From Cherax quadricarinatus (Eukaryota > Arthropoda > Malacostraca > Decapoda > Parastacidae), in contig NC_091357.1 of NCBI RefSeq assembly GCF_038502225.1, positions 2,216,604 through 2,280,603 of the forward strand: DNA of 64,000 nt, read 5' to 3'. The notes beneath the pieces were generated by a model, which ran no database searches, was not told where the DNA came from, and saw only the letters and a program-made list of their open reading frames with translations. A program made the position numbers and the translations under genes. Of the stretch, positions 1-11,201 are shown in pieces; position 1 is the stretch's first letter; each line of letters begins with the position of its first letter.

Positions 1-350
<350 letters not shown>

Positions 351-605
351 TTCATCATCATTCAACACTTTCACCTCACTCACACATAATCACTGTTTTT
401 GCAGAGGTGCTCAGAACACAACAGTTTAGAAGCATATACGTATAAAGATACACAACATATCCCTCCAAACTGCTAATATCCCAAACCCCTCCTTTAGAGT
501 GCAGGCATTGTACTTTCCATTTCCAGGACTCAAATCCGGTTATATAAAAATAACCGGTTTCCCTGAATCCCTTCACTATTACCCTGCTCACACTCCAACA
601 GATCG

Positions 606-923
606 TCAGGTCCCAAATACCATTTGTCTCCATTCACTCCTATCGAACACACTCATGCACGCCTGTTGGAAGTCCAAGCCCCTCACCCACAACACATCCT
701 TTACCCCCTCCCTCCAATCTTTTCGAGGACTACACCTACCCCGCCTTCCGTCCCCTACAGATTTATACGCTCTCCATGTTATTCTACTTTGATCCATTCT
801 CTCTAAATGACCAAACCACCTCAACAACCCCTCTCCAGCCCTCTGACTAATACTTTTATTAACTCCACACCTTCTCCTAATTTCCACACTCCGAATTTTC
901 TGCATAATATTTACACCACACAT
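606..923 (-). pseudogene. C-terminal remnant of family C LINE ORF2
   Basis: The reading frame begins MCGVNIMQKIRS and ends SEWRQMVFGT. It matches the C-terminus of the intact protein at 34889-37795 along its whole length, including RWFGHLERMD, DGRRGR and GLDFQQACMSVFDRSEW. This is the region after the reverse-transcriptase thumb, which has no catalytic motif. It lacks the endonuclease and catalytic RT domains, so it cannot be functional. There are many substitutions relative to the 34889 copy, which makes this an older insertion than the copy at 58355. Confidence 0.85.
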
Positions 924-926
924 TGT

Positions 927-1128
927 GATCTTAGCTTAAATAGCAACGCTCATCTTGCCATATAGGACAAGCGAAAATTTGTGTATGCAATAATTTCGCA
1001 AGAATCATTCTGAACCTAACGAAAAAAATATATTTCATTGTGTTTGTTTAGTATTAAATTATTGTAAACGTATCTAAAATATATTTAGTTGGGTTAGGCT
1101 AAAATAAATTGCCCTTGTTATAATAAGG

Positions 1129-1198
<70 letters not shown>

Positions 1199-1245
1199 AT
1201 ATATATATACACATGTGTATATATATATATATATGTAATGCACGC
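927..1245. other. Unassigned DNA with a TA/TG microsatellite
   Basis: 927-1130 is AT-rich sequence in which I recognise nothing. 1131-1234 is a compound (TA)n-(TG)n-(TA)n microsatellite. Confidence 0.8.
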
Positions 1246-1420
1246 TTTTTTTTTTTTACGCAAGGTTTGACAAGGTTAGGTTAAGGATTCCTAACTTTAT
1301 TGACAAGCTAAGAGCTGTTACCTATATCAGCTCATTTGAAAGTATTTTTATTGTTATGAGATATACAAGTAGGGAACAGGATGAAGTTGGAGCCATCTGT
1401 GTGCCAGCATACACTGACTT
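1246..1420 (-). mobile_element. 3' part of an older LINE (family F), split by LINE E
   Basis: On the minus strand this piece reads LAHRWLQLHPVPYLYIS followed by a TAA (complement of 1354-1356), then a short 3' UTR and a terminal A-run (T-run at 1246-1257). It looks like the last codons and tail of a LINE ORF whose preceding codons lie at 7279-7773, on the other side of the inserted LINE E. The bases ACTGACTT at 1413-1420 recur at 7279-7286 and are the probable target-site duplication. Confidence 0.75.
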
Positions 1421-1702
1421 GCGGCAGCGGCAGCAGCGACTTCCAAGCTCCGTATTTTTCTCCAACTACCAGAGCTACAAATGCTCCTATGATGACCTAG
1501 TTACAAGCAAAACTGCACTACCCAACGTAGCACCCAGAATGACAAAAGATTACCAACAGTGAAACCTACAAATCGAAAAAAAGAGAGATCAAAGGAAGAC
1601 TGCACACAAACCGAAAGCAACACCCCGCTGCCAGCCGAACAACGTAACCCTAAGCTTTGTATACTACAACTTCTTCTTAACAACAACAATTCCTGTAGTA
1701 TT

Positions 1703-2692
1703 ATGAGGCGCAATCTAAGAGGAAACAACACCAAGGCCAGCAAGAAAACACCGAAAAATCAACTATTCAACAAGTGTAGCCAGGAGGACGCCGGCCCAGC
1801 AACCACCCCACTCACCACCACTCAAGGCGACACCACAACAATAACAACAAACATGGCTGCCACCAGCCCATCCTCCCCTCTCTTCCCCGGATTCAACCTA
1901 CCTAGTAGTCTCTCAGGTATGACCAACGATCCAGATACCCTAAAGTCATGCATCTCCAACTTAGTTATTGAAAATATGAATCTTCGAGAGACGCTAACAA
2001 AACAAGACACCAGGATGACACAACTCGAGAACAAAATCCTCAGTCTTGAACAAAAGTTATCAACACCTGGAATGACTAACTGTGACAAGACCATCCAAAC
2101 AGTCATAGATAGCCATACCCAACAAATAATATCTCTTAATACAAAGGTTGAAGAAGCAGTAAAACAATGGAAGAACAACTTAGATAACCAGTTCAGTGAC
2201 TACTTTGCTCTCCAAGAAGATAAAACTGAGCAAGAAAAACTATCGGACGCAGTAATAGTTAACAGTCCACTTTTTCCCAGTGATATGAACCAAACAAACA
2301 GTAAAGAAATTACTCTGCAGATCATAAAGGACCAAACAAGTGTTATTGTACCAGAGTCTGAAATAAAAGAAGCCAGATTACTAGGATCCCATGGTAGAAA
2401 AAGTGTTATGCTTAGATTCAACTCACATGATAGGAAAAAAGACTTAATTATTGCATCTATTAAAGTAAAGAAAGAGGTATACATAAACGAGTGTCTTACC
2501 AAAAAACGTCAGAACCTCCTGTATAGAGTCAGAAAACTTAAGCGGGAGAATAATGACACAATACACCAATGCTTCACACGGGATGGGAAAATTCTAGTTA
2601 GGAAAACAAATGTAGGTCAACTGTACACAATCACGAACGAGAATGATCTATCACGATTTCTCAGGGATACTAATCTTACAGAGAATAACTAA
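1703..2692 (+). CDS. LINE E ORF1: RNA-binding/chaperone-type protein with coiled coil and FP25-like C-terminus
   Basis: The product is 329 aa from the first in-frame ATG at 1703 (MRRNLRGNN). The frame is open upstream to at least 1559 but only with a GTG, which is not a credible eukaryotic start. The N-terminal third is basic, Thr/Pro/Asn-rich and probably disordered. A heptad-like segment follows (NLRETLTKQDTRMTQLENKI, continuing to about residue 165) and predicts a trimerising or dimerising coiled coil. The C-terminal part contains VYINECLTKKRQNLLYRVRK and later DGKILVR, which resembles the C-terminal domain of baculovirus FP25K proteins found in many LINE ORF1 products. ORF1 proteins of LINEs bind element RNA. 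The assignment as ORF1 of the same element rests on position and shared orientation. Confidence 0.78.
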   Translation: MRRNLRGNNTKASKKTPKNQLFNKCSQEDAGPATTPLTTTQGDTTTITTNMAATSPSSPLFPGFNLPSSLSGMTNDPDTLKSCISNLVIENMNLRETLTKQDTRMTQLENKILSLEQKLSTPGMTNCDKTIQTVIDSHTQQIISLNTKVEEAVKQWKNNLDNQFSDYFALQEDKTEQEKLSDAVIVNSPLFPSDMNQTNSKEITLQIIKDQTSVIVPESEIKEARLLGSHGRKSVMLRFNSHDRKKDLIIASIKVKKEVYINECLTKKRQNLLYRVRKLKRENNDTIHQCFTRDGKILVRKTNVGQLYTITNENDLSRFLRDTNLTENN

Positions 2693-3980
2693 ACAATGTC
2701 CAACTTAAAAGTCTACGTAGTGTAGTGTATGTTTTGCTCCATTATTGTTCAAATTTCATTGTACAATCTCTTAGTATTTAAATAATCAACTACCTCATTT
2801 TGTGATTTTACTAGTAAGCATAAATCACCTTATGTGATTTTCTTATTTACTATTGTTCGCTTGAACATTAGCTGAATTGATACTTTCTCTGTCCATATTA
2901 CTACCTCATATTTTTTTTAAATACTACAATTGATATTACTTACTAAAATTAATAAATATCATTTTTACTAAAATTTCAATTTACTCTTAACATTTTTGAC
3001 ATTTAATAACCATTACTTGACTAATTACCTTTACCTGTTTTAATACCACATTTACTATCCTAGATTACTCTTAATTACCTTGTACTGCCATATAACCTCA
3101 AGTATAACTACCAGTGCAATATTGAATGAAATAAACATTACTATTTCACTTTTTTGTAATCATTATTACTTACTAAAATTTTATTAAACACCATATTTAC
3201 TACCAGTCAATTTTACTTTTGTACATTAAACATTATTTTATACTTCCCATAACATTTTGTTGCCAAATTTTCAAGTTTTTATATTCAACCCCAACCTTGT
3301 ATTATCCTTTGTACCTGTGTACCTGGGTACCTGTCTACCATCTTACTATCATATTATAACCAAGACATTACCATTGTGATTTTTTACTATTATTCTTTTG
3401 TACTTTAATTGTGAATTTTATTTTGTCAATTTAAATCTATAGTTATAACCTTGATCTTGTCAACAACCCATACCAGACTCTAGTGCAATTGCAAGTACCA
3501 TTTCAAATTGCATTTTTATATTATAAGTTTATATTATAATTCCTACCATCTGTCCATTTAACTTTGCTTACCATTACTTAATTTTAGTCCCTTTTATATT
3601 TTCTCCTTTATTTTAGCTTTATATAACTATCCTAGTTTATATATCCACAACTGTTAAAATAATCAAGGTGCTATTCTCAGGTGCTAAAGTAGAATAAGCT
3701 CACAATCTTGCCATTATATTCCAAAGCTCATTTATTCACAACCTATATTAGTCCCTTTTTATTATAATTTTAAACTATAATTATAACTTTAAAAAATTAC
3801 CTTTATAGTACTACCTACTATCATATTCCCAAGCACTATTATATGATCATCACTTTATTTGTATTAGTCCCTTAGCTCATTATTTTACATTTGTTAAATA
3901 ATTCAGGTGCTATTTTTTTAGCTTAAGACTATTTACTTTGTTTTATACTTAATTCTAACTATAGATTCACTACAAATCTT
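2693..3980 (+). other. Long AT-rich spacer between LINE E ORF1 and ORF2
   Basis: About 1.29 kb, strongly AT-rich and without coding potential on either strand. It uses recurring short phrases (TTTACTA, ACTAAAATT, TTAGTCCC) that give a loosely repetitive texture but no clean tandem unit. No foreign element with recognisable ends was seen in it. LINE ORFs are usually adjacent or overlapping, so such a spacer is unusual. Confidence 0.75.
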
Positions 3981-6935
3981 ATGATTACAAGCATTGATCC
4001 TGATACCAACCTCTTATTTAATGACTTAAATGAATCAAACAGTTACTGTAATTACTACACTGCAGAACAATCAAAGGCACTTCTCAGTGCCAACAACAAC
4101 ATAACTATCTTTAACTACAATATCAGATCTTTAAGCAAGCATTACGATGACCTCATAGCATTACTAAATTCCTTACATGCCAATATGTCCATCATTACAC
4201 TAACTGAAACCTGGCTAAAGCCTGATAGTACAGATGTCTATGCCATTCCTGGTTACACAGCCATACACAACTGTAGGCCAGACCAACAAGGGGGTGGCAC
4301 AGCCATATACTACTCAGACCAACTAGAATGTATCACTAATACTTGCACAAGGGATGAACATGGGGAATATATAATAGCTAAATTCAAATCCAAATACCTA
4401 CAAAAACCTCTCACATTGATAAACATCTACAGAGTTCCACAGTCAAACATTAGCCAATTTAGTCAAAATCTAGGAAGTATGATAACTGATGCACGCATGA
4501 ACAAAGATCACTTACTACTCTCAGGTGACTTCAATATAAATCTCCTGCAAGACCAGGACCCACACGTTACTGAATTCACAAACACAATGAGTAACTGTAT
4601 GTTACTACCAACAGTAACAAAACCTACAAGAGTTACAGAGACTAGTGTTTCCCTACTTGACCACATCTGGACCAACACCATATCCCCTTTAAAATCAGGC
4701 ATAATTACAGATAATACCACAGACCACTACCCTACTTTCCTCATAACAACTCTTGGTAAACTACCCCAAGACACTACTAAAGTCACCTTCAGACTTCACA
4801 ATGAGGCAGCCATTAATAACTTCGCAACAGCATTAGCAAACATTGATTGGCACACTGAGCTAGAAATCTATACAGATATTGACGAATGTATTAATAATTT
4901 TCTAAAAAAGACCCAATACCTCTATAACAAGCACTGCCCTAAAAAAACTAAACAGATGACAGCAAAGAGACTGAACAGTCCCTGGCTAACACCCAGCATT
5001 CTCAAATCCATAAATACAAAACACCAATATGAAAAACAGTACAGAATGGGTCACATAACCAGAGACCAAACAAAACGTTACTCGTCAATCCTAACCAGCC
5101 TGATAAGAAGGGCAAAAAAATTGTATTATGAGAACAGATTATCCAACTTACGAGGTGATATAAAAAAGACCTGGAAAACACTATCTGAAATTCTGGGAAC
5201 AAAAAAGATATCACGAAATAGCGAAATAAAATTAGCAAAATCAGATGAACCCCAACTCCCACCAACAGAAACAGCAAACAGACTCAATGATTTCTTCTCC
5301 ACTATAGGACAAAACCTTGCCCATAAAATCCCAAGCTCAGATACCCCACCAAATAACTACCTCACCGGCAACTACCCGAACACACTGTTCCTAGCTCCGA
5401 CTAACCCATACGAAGTCTCCCTTATTATCAATGCACTAAAAAACAAGGCAGGAGATTTAAGTACCTTACCACCCTTTATATATAAAAAAGTGTCACAAGT
5501 GCTATCTCCAATCATTGCAACACTCTTTAACAAATCCATTGAATCCTCCACCTTCCCTACAGTACTCAAAATAGCAAGGGTCACCCCGATCCACAAAGGA
5601 GGAGACCAAACAGAGTTGAATAACTATAGGCCAATATCCAACTTACACCCTCTCTCAAAAATCTTTGAAAAACTAATTCATAAACGAATCTACTCCTACC
5701 TTATCTCCCAGAACATACTCAACCCCTGCCAATTTGGATTCAGGCCTAATAAAAATACTAATGATGCTATTATACACATGCTAGAACATATATACACTGC
5801 AATAGAGAAAAAAGAAGTCCCACTGGGGATCTTCATTGACTTACGTAAAGCTTTTGATACAGTTGACCATGACTTGCTCCACGTAAAATTGTCACACTAT
5901 GGTATAAGAGGGCACTCCCTCAATTACCTCAAGTCATACCTCAGCAACAGAAGCCAATATGTGTACGCAAATGGGGCAAACTCTTCTGCGCAACCAATTA
6001 CAGTTGGTGTCCCACAGGGAAGTGTCCTTGGCCCTCTTCTCTTTCTCCTATACATAAATGACCTTCCAAATGCTTCGCAATTACTCAAACCCACACTATT
6101 TGCAGATGACACTACATACGTCTTCTCTCACCCGAGCCCAGTCACACTAGCCAATACTGTAAATACCGAATTACAGAAAACATCTACCTGGATGAGGACT
6201 AACAAACTTACACTAAACATTGACAAAACCTACTTCATTCAGTTTGGTAACAGAGCTACAGATGTCCCTCTTAACATAATGATAAACGGATCACCTATCA
6301 CAAAGCTAACAGAGGGAAAATTCTTAGGAATCCACCTTGATAATAGACTCAAATTTCATACACATATACAACAAATTTCTAAGAAAATTTCCAAGACTGT
6401 AGGCATACTATCGAAGATACGGTACTATGTTCCACAGTCAGCCCTCCTGGCCCTATATCACTCTCTTATTTACCCCTATCTCACCTATGGAATTTGTGCA
6501 TGGGGCTCAACAACAGTTAACCATCTCAGACCACTAATTACCCAACAAAAGGCTGCAGTTAGAATGATAACAAATTCTCACTACAGGCAGCACACTCCAC
6601 CAATATTCAATACACTAAACCTACTCACCATACAAAACATCCATACTTATTACTGCACCTATTACATACATAGAACACTTAACTCTGATATTAACCCTCC
6701 CCTCAAACATCTCCTTGCCAACCTCAACAGAACACATGACCATAACACAAGGCACAGATCACTCTTTGATGTTCCTCGTGTTCATCTCACACTATGCAAA
6801 AACTCAATGCACATAAAAGGCCCTAAAATCTGGAATTCATTACCTGTAAATATAAAAGAAACACTTCCTGTTTATAAATTCAAGTCTCTACTCAAAGATC
6901 ACTTACTCACCCAAAACCAAATAAATACTGAATAA
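3981..6935 (+). CDS. LINE E ORF2: AP-like endonuclease plus reverse transcriptase
   Basis: This 984-aa ORF has no internal stop and starts at an ATG. Residues about 40-255 form an apurinic-endonuclease-like domain: NYNIRS (about 45-50), TETW with Glu76, SGDFNIN with Asp183/Asn185, LDHIW (227-228) and TDHY (248-249). Residues about 530-800 form the reverse transcriptase: NNYRPISNL, FGFRPN, FIDLRKAFDTVDH with Asp620, GVPQGSVLGP, and the catalytic FADD with Asp709/Asp710. The C-terminus has the IWNSLPVNIK-type block common in CR1/Jockey-group proteins. The protein would nick target DNA and copy the element RNA in place (target-primed reverse transcription) in the nucleus. All visible catalytic residues are present, so it may be active. 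Confidence 0.93.
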   Translation: MITSIDPDTNLLFNDLNESNSYCNYYTAEQSKALLSANNNITIFNYNIRSLSKHYDDLIALLNSLHANMSIITLTETWLKPDSTDVYAIPGYTAIHNCRPDQQGGGTAIYYSDQLECITNTCTRDEHGEYIIAKFKSKYLQKPLTLINIYRVPQSNISQFSQNLGSMITDARMNKDHLLLSGDFNINLLQDQDPHVTEFTNTMSNCMLLPTVTKPTRVTETSVSLLDHIWTNTISPLKSGIITDNTTDHYPTFLITTLGKLPQDTTKVTFRLHNEAAINNFATALANIDWHTELEIYTDIDECINNFLKKTQYLYNKHCPKKTKQMTAKRLNSPWLTPSILKSINTKHQYEKQYRMGHITRDQTKRYSSILTSLIRRAKKLYYENRLSNLRGDIKKTWKTLSEILGTKKISRNSEIKLAKSDEPQLPPTETANRLNDFFSTIGQNLAHKIPSSDTPPNNYLTGNYPNTLFLAPTNPYEVSLIINALKNKAGDLSTLPPFIYKKVSQVLSPIIATLFNKSIESSTFPTVLKIARVTPIHKGGDQTELNNYRPISNLHPLSKIFEKLIHKRIYSYLISQNILNPCQFGFRPNKNTNDAIIHMLEHIYTAIEKKEVPLGIFIDLRKAFDTVDHDLLHVKLSHYGIRGHSLNYLKSYLSNRSQYVYANGANSSAQPITVGVPQGSVLGPLLFLLYINDLPNASQLLKPTLFADDTTYVFSHPSPVTLANTVNTELQKTSTWMRTNKLTLNIDKTYFIQFGNRATDVPLNIMINGSPITKLTEGKFLGIHLDNRLKFHTHIQQISKKISKTVGILSKIRYYVPQSALLALYHSLIYPYLTYGICAWGSTTVNHLRPLITQQKAAVRMITNSHYRQHTPPIFNTLNLLTIQNIHTYYCTYYIHRTLNSDINPPLKHLLANLNRTHDHNTRHRSLFDVPRVHLTLCKNSMHIKGPKIWNSLPVNIKETLPVYKFKSLLKDHLLTQNQINTE

Positions 6936-7278
6936 CTGAACCTTATAAATTGTATATCTTAAATGTTTCTCACAATTATATCACATAAATGTTAAACCTA
7001 AAACCCAATCTAACTTTATTATTTTTTAAATACACTACCTAACAGAATCCTTCATATGACCTGTCTTTGTAATACTCACTTGTGCTTTATAGTAATCTGT
7101 TTACATTAATGTTTTATCACTGACTTCATCATTGCTTAATTAATCTTAAGTTAATTTTAAGCCAGCCCGTAATGCTATGCATAGTATAAGTGGCTTTGGC
7201 ATACTGCTCTTATCTGTATTTTTTTGTACCTCTGTATGTGTGCACAAATTTATAATAAATAAATAAATAAATAAATAA

Positions 7279-7773
7279 ACTGACTTTATCTCGTTGACAT
7301 CATTATGCTGTATGAATGTGTTTCATACTCGAGTCATCCTGGGTATATAGGATCTCAGATGGAGTGATGTTCTGGAGAAGGGTACAGCCAGAGTGAAGTT
7401 GCTGCTTTCTGCCCGTCTTGTGGCATAAAAGCTTGTTTCACGCTGTCCTCGAAGTGGATCCAAGTGTGGTACTTTGACAATATTGGCCTTGTACATAACA
7501 GTAAGGCCACCCACATCCCTCCTGTGTTGAAGGCTCTGCTGAAATGACAGATCTATCCAGGATTGGTCCAGGCGAGAGATGAGACGTCTTGCTCTGTTCC
7601 CTACTCTGTCAAGCAGTCGCAGATGAGAGGGGGGGGGCAGGCAAACCAAGAAAGTGGAGCATACTCAAGGTGTGAGCGTACTTGTGCCTCGTGCAGAATC
7701 TTGCAACCCCTACTGTCAAGCAGATGCGAGATACGGCGAAGTGCTGTAAGCTTCCTGGCTGCCTTGTTTGCAG
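7279..7773 (-). pseudogene. LINE F ORF2 C-terminal remnant, 5' side of the split element
   Basis: The minus strand from 7649 to 7323 is open and reads SHLRLLDRVGNRARRLISRL ... LRSYIPRMTRV, typical of the region after the RT domain in CR1/Jockey-group LINE proteins. It then meets TGA (complement of 7323-7325) and continues in the same frame as NTFIQH and EIKSV up to the junction with LINE E. The remaining C-terminal codons are at 1354-1420. The TGA and what looks like a small deletion near the junction mark it as a pseudogene before or after interruption. It stops at the CT microsatellite at 7774. No catalytic motif is retained. Confidence 0.75.
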
Positions 7774-7831
<58 letters not shown>

Positions 7832-7879
7832 TCCCTCTCCCTCTCCCTCCCTCTCCCTGTCCCTCCCTCTCTCTCCCTA
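7774..7879. repeat. (CT)n/(CCCTCT)n microsatellite
   Basis: A pure CT run followed by CCCTCT variants. It sits exactly at the right end of the LINE F remnant. Confidence 0.97.
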
Positions 7880-7995
7880 GTATTTATGCGCCTTGTTATT
7901 TCAAGGCTAATTATACTTATTACATTAATTAATGTTATGAAGAACAGTCAAAAAGCAAATACAGGAATTTCTAAAATCTTACCTCTCGACTGTGT

Positions 7996-8994
7996 GTGTA
8001 CTCACCTAATTGTGGTGGCAGGGGTCGATTCATAGCTCCTGGCCCGGCCTCTTCACTGGTCTCCACTACGTCCACTCTCCCTGCTCCATGAGCCTTATCA
8101 TACCACTTCTTAAAGCTATGTATGGATTCTACCTGCGCTACATCCCTCTCCAGATTGTTCCACTTCCTGGCAACTCTATGACTGAAGAAATGCTTCCTAA
8201 CATCCCTGTGGCTCATCTAAGTTTTCAACTTCCAATAGTGACCCCTCGTTGCTGTGTCCCATCTCTGAAATATTCTGTTCCTTTCCATCCTGTCGAGTCC
8301 ACTCAGTATTTTATGTTTATCATGTCCCTTTTCTCCTATCCCTCCTGTCTTCCAGTGTTGTCAGGTTGAGTTCTCTTAACCTCTCCGCGAAGAACAAACC
8401 CCTCAGTTTCGGGACTAGTGTTTTTGCAAGCCTTTGCACTTTCTCTAATTTCTTGACGTGGTTGATCAGGTGTGGGTTTCATACTGGTGCTGCATACTCC
8501 AACATGGGCCTGACGTACATGGTTTATAGTGTCTTGAATGATGATGAAACGCTGTTCTCATGTTTGCCAGGCGCCCAAATGCTCCAACAGTTATGTGGTT
8601 AATGTCCGCCTCGGGAGATGTGCTCGGTGTGATGCTCACCCTAAGATCCTTTTTACTTGAGTGGGTTTTGCAGTCTTTGACGTCTTAGGCTATATTCCGC
8701 CTGCGGTCTCTTGCCCTTCCGCCCAGTCTTCAAAACTTTGCACTTTCTAGAGTTAAACTCCATGAGCCATTTGTCAGACCAGGCTTGCCGCCTGTCGAGA
8801 TCCTCTTGCAGGTTCACCTTATTCTCTTCCGCTTCTATTCTCATTAGTTTCACATCGTCTGCAAACAGGGACACCTCTGACTCTATCCCTTCCATCACAT
8901 TATTCACATCTACAAGAAACAGCACCGGACCTAGGACTGATCCTTGTGGAACTCCACTCCACACATGCACCCACTCTGACACCTCGTCTCGTAC
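7996..8994 (-). mobile_element. 5'-truncated LINE, family A copy A1 (RT and C-terminus, broken)
   Basis: On the minus strand the RT block reads GVPQGSVLGPVLFL, then SLFADDVKLM, so the catalytic FADD is kept. The C-terminal block RDVRKHFFSHRVARKWNNL lies at 7971-8216, in a different frame. Homology with the other family A copies begins just inside the RT domain at about 8994 and runs to the 3' tail motif CTCACCTAATTGTGG (plus strand) near 8000. Frameshifts separate the coding pieces at 8653-8982 and 7971-8216. The next copy starts at once on its right side. Confidence 0.88.
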
Positions 8995-10358
8995 GCGCCT
9001 AATTGTACTCTCCTAACTGTGGTTTCAGGGGTCGAGACTCAGCTCCCGGTCGTGTATCTTTACTGATCGCTGCTAGGTGTCCTCTCTGCTCCCTGAGCTT
9101 TGTCATACCTCGTCTTAAAGCTATGTATGGTTCCTGCCTCCACTACATCACTTGCTAGACTATTTCACTTCCTGACAACTCTATGACTGAAGAAGTACTT
9201 CCTAACATCCCTTTGACTCGTCTGAATCTTCAGCTTCCAGTTGTGACCCCTTGTTTCTGTGTCCCCTCTCTGGAACAACCTGTCTCAAACTAATCTATTC
9301 CACGTAGTATTTTGTATGTCGTTATCATGTCTCCCCTGACCCTCCTGTCCTCCAATGTCTTCAGTCCGATGTTCCTCAACCTTTCTTCGTAGAACATACC
9401 CCTAAGCTCCGGAACTAACCTTGTTGCAAACCTTTGCACTTTCTCTAGTTTCTTGACGTATTTGACCAGGTGTGTGTTCCAAACTGGTGCTGCATACTCC
9501 AGTATGGGCCTGATGTACACCGTGTACAGTGTCTTGAACGATTCCTTACTAAGGTAACGGAACGCTATTCTCAGGTTTGCCAGGCGCCCGTATGCTGCAG
9601 CAGTTATCTGGTTGATGTGTGCCTCCGGAGACGTGCTCGGTATTATGCTCACCCCAAGATCGTTCTCCTTGAGTGAGGTTTGCAGTCTTTGGCCACCTAG
9701 CCTATACTCTGTCTGCAGTCTTCTTTGTCCTTCCCCCAATCTTCATGACTTTGCATTTGGCGGGGTTGAATTCAAGAAGCCAGTTACTGGACCATGTGTT
9801 AAGCCCGTCCAGGTCTTTTTGAAGTCCTGCCTGATCCTCATCTGATTTAATTCTCCTCATCAACTTCACATCATCTGCAAACAGGGACACTTCTGAGTCT
9901 ATCCCTTCCATCATGTCATTCACATATATCAAAAATAGCACTGGTCCTAGGACTGACCCCTGTGCGACCCCGCTCGTCACAGGTGCCCACTGTGATACCT
10001 CATCACGTACCCTGACTCGTTGTTGTCTCCCTGTCAGGTATTCTCTGATCCATTGCAGCGCCCTTCCTGTTATATGTGCCTGATACTCCAGCTTCTGTAC
10101 TAATATCTTGTGAGGAACTGTGTCGAAGTCTTCCTGCAGTCCAAGAAAATGCAATCAACCCACCCCTCTCTCGTGTCTTACTTCTGTTACCTTGTCATAA
10201 AACTCCAGAAGGTTTGTGATAGAGGATTTGCCTTCCATGAATCAGTGCTGGTTGTCATTCATAATCCTGTTCCTTTCCAGGTGCTCCACCACTCTCCTCC
10301 TGATAATCTTCTCCGTGACTTTGCACACTATACATGTCAGTGACACTGGTGTGTAGTT
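8995..10358 (-). mobile_element. 5'-truncated LINE, family A copy A2
   Basis: This copy runs from the 3' tail (GCGCCTAATTGTACTC, plus strand) to an RT start near 10358. Coding pieces are 9702-10154 (DTVPHKILVQKLEYQAHITG, GVAQGSVLGPVLFLIYVND, SLFADDVKLM) and 9290-9739 (SKESFKTLYTVYIRPILEYA, LEDRRVRGDMITTYKILRGI), overlapping in different frames because of an indel near 9710-9739. It lacks the endonuclease and ORF1. The RT catalytic Asp pair is retained, but the protein is truncated and shifted, so it is a pseudogene. Confidence 0.88.
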
Positions 10359-10658
10359 GAGTGTGTTGTGTGTGTACGATCTCGCCTAATTGTACTCACC
10401 TAATTGTGGCTGCACGGGTCGAGTCACAGCTTCTGGCTGCGCCTCTTCACTGGTCGCTAAGAGGTCACTCTCCCTGCTCCATGAGCTTTATCATACTTCA
10501 TCTTTAAGCTATGTACGGATCCTGCCTTCACTAGTTCACTTTCCATTTCGTGACAACTCTATGACTGAAGAAATGCTTCCTATCATCCCTGTGACTCACC
10601 TGAGTCTTCACCTTCATATTGTGACACCTTGTTGCTATGGCCCATCTCTAGACCATCC

Positions 10659-10822
10659 ACCCCTCAAGGGAGGTTCCTTGACGTTCGTGAGGGGCTCTTG
10701 ATCTAGGGAATTGGATCTGTGTTCCGGTTCCCTGAATTGAGCCTGAATACCATCCGTCCCCTCCCCCCACATGCGCTGTATAATTCTACGGGTTTAGCGC
10801 TTCCACGTGATTATAATAATAA
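10659..10822 (+). mobile_element. SINE-1 copy inserted in LINE A3, with 12-bp target duplication
   Basis: The element runs from ACCCCTCAAGGGAGG to an ATTATAATAATAA-type tail. TCTAGACCATCC flanks it exactly at 10647-10658 and 10823-10834. Internal landmarks are GAGGGGCTCTTGAT, GGATCTGTG and GGGTTTAGCGCTTCC, which recur in the copies at 32789 and 53888. I see no unambiguous tRNA A/B boxes, so its origin is open. Confidence 0.9.
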
Positions 10823-11201
10823 TCTAGACCATCCTGTGTCTGACCACCTTGTCGATTCCTCTCAGTATTTTATGTCGTTATCATGTTACCCCCCTCCCTT
10901 ATCCCTCCTGTCCTCCAGTGTTGGCATGTCCATTTCATTGAACCATTCCACGTAGGACATTCCCCTTAGCTCCAGGACTAGTCTCTTGAAGTGCTTGGCT
11001 AGGTGTGGATTCCAAACTGGTGCTGCATTCTCCAATATAGGCCTAACGTACACGGTGTACAGGGTTCTGAACGATTCCTTATTGAGATGTCAGAATGCTG
11101 TACTTAGGTTTGCTGGGCGCCTGTATGCTTCAGCAGTTATTTGGTTGATGTGCGCCTCAGGAGATGTACCTGGTGTTATACTCACCCCGAGATCCTTTTC
11201 C

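Larger units (their letters stand above)
1421..7278 (+). mobile_element. Full-length two-ORF LINE (family E), inserted in LINE F
   Basis: The element has a GCGGCAGCGGCAGCAGCG-like start, a 5' UTR, ORF1 (1703-2692), an AT-rich spacer (2693-3980), ORF2 (3981-6935), a 3' UTR and a terminal (AATA)n tail at about 7252-7278. ACTGACTT occurs on both sides (1413-1420 and 7279-7286). The flanks join to restore the minus-strand coding tail of another LINE, which independently supports these ends. Both ORFs are uninterrupted, so the insertion is probably young. The RT type is Jockey/CR1-like, but I cannot assign the clade without a tree. Confidence 0.82.

Noticed and set aside
1559..1702. N-terminal extension of LINE E ORF1 starting at GTG
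   Set aside because: GTG is not a normal eukaryotic start, and the first in-frame ATG is at 1703. The extension is probably 5' UTR.
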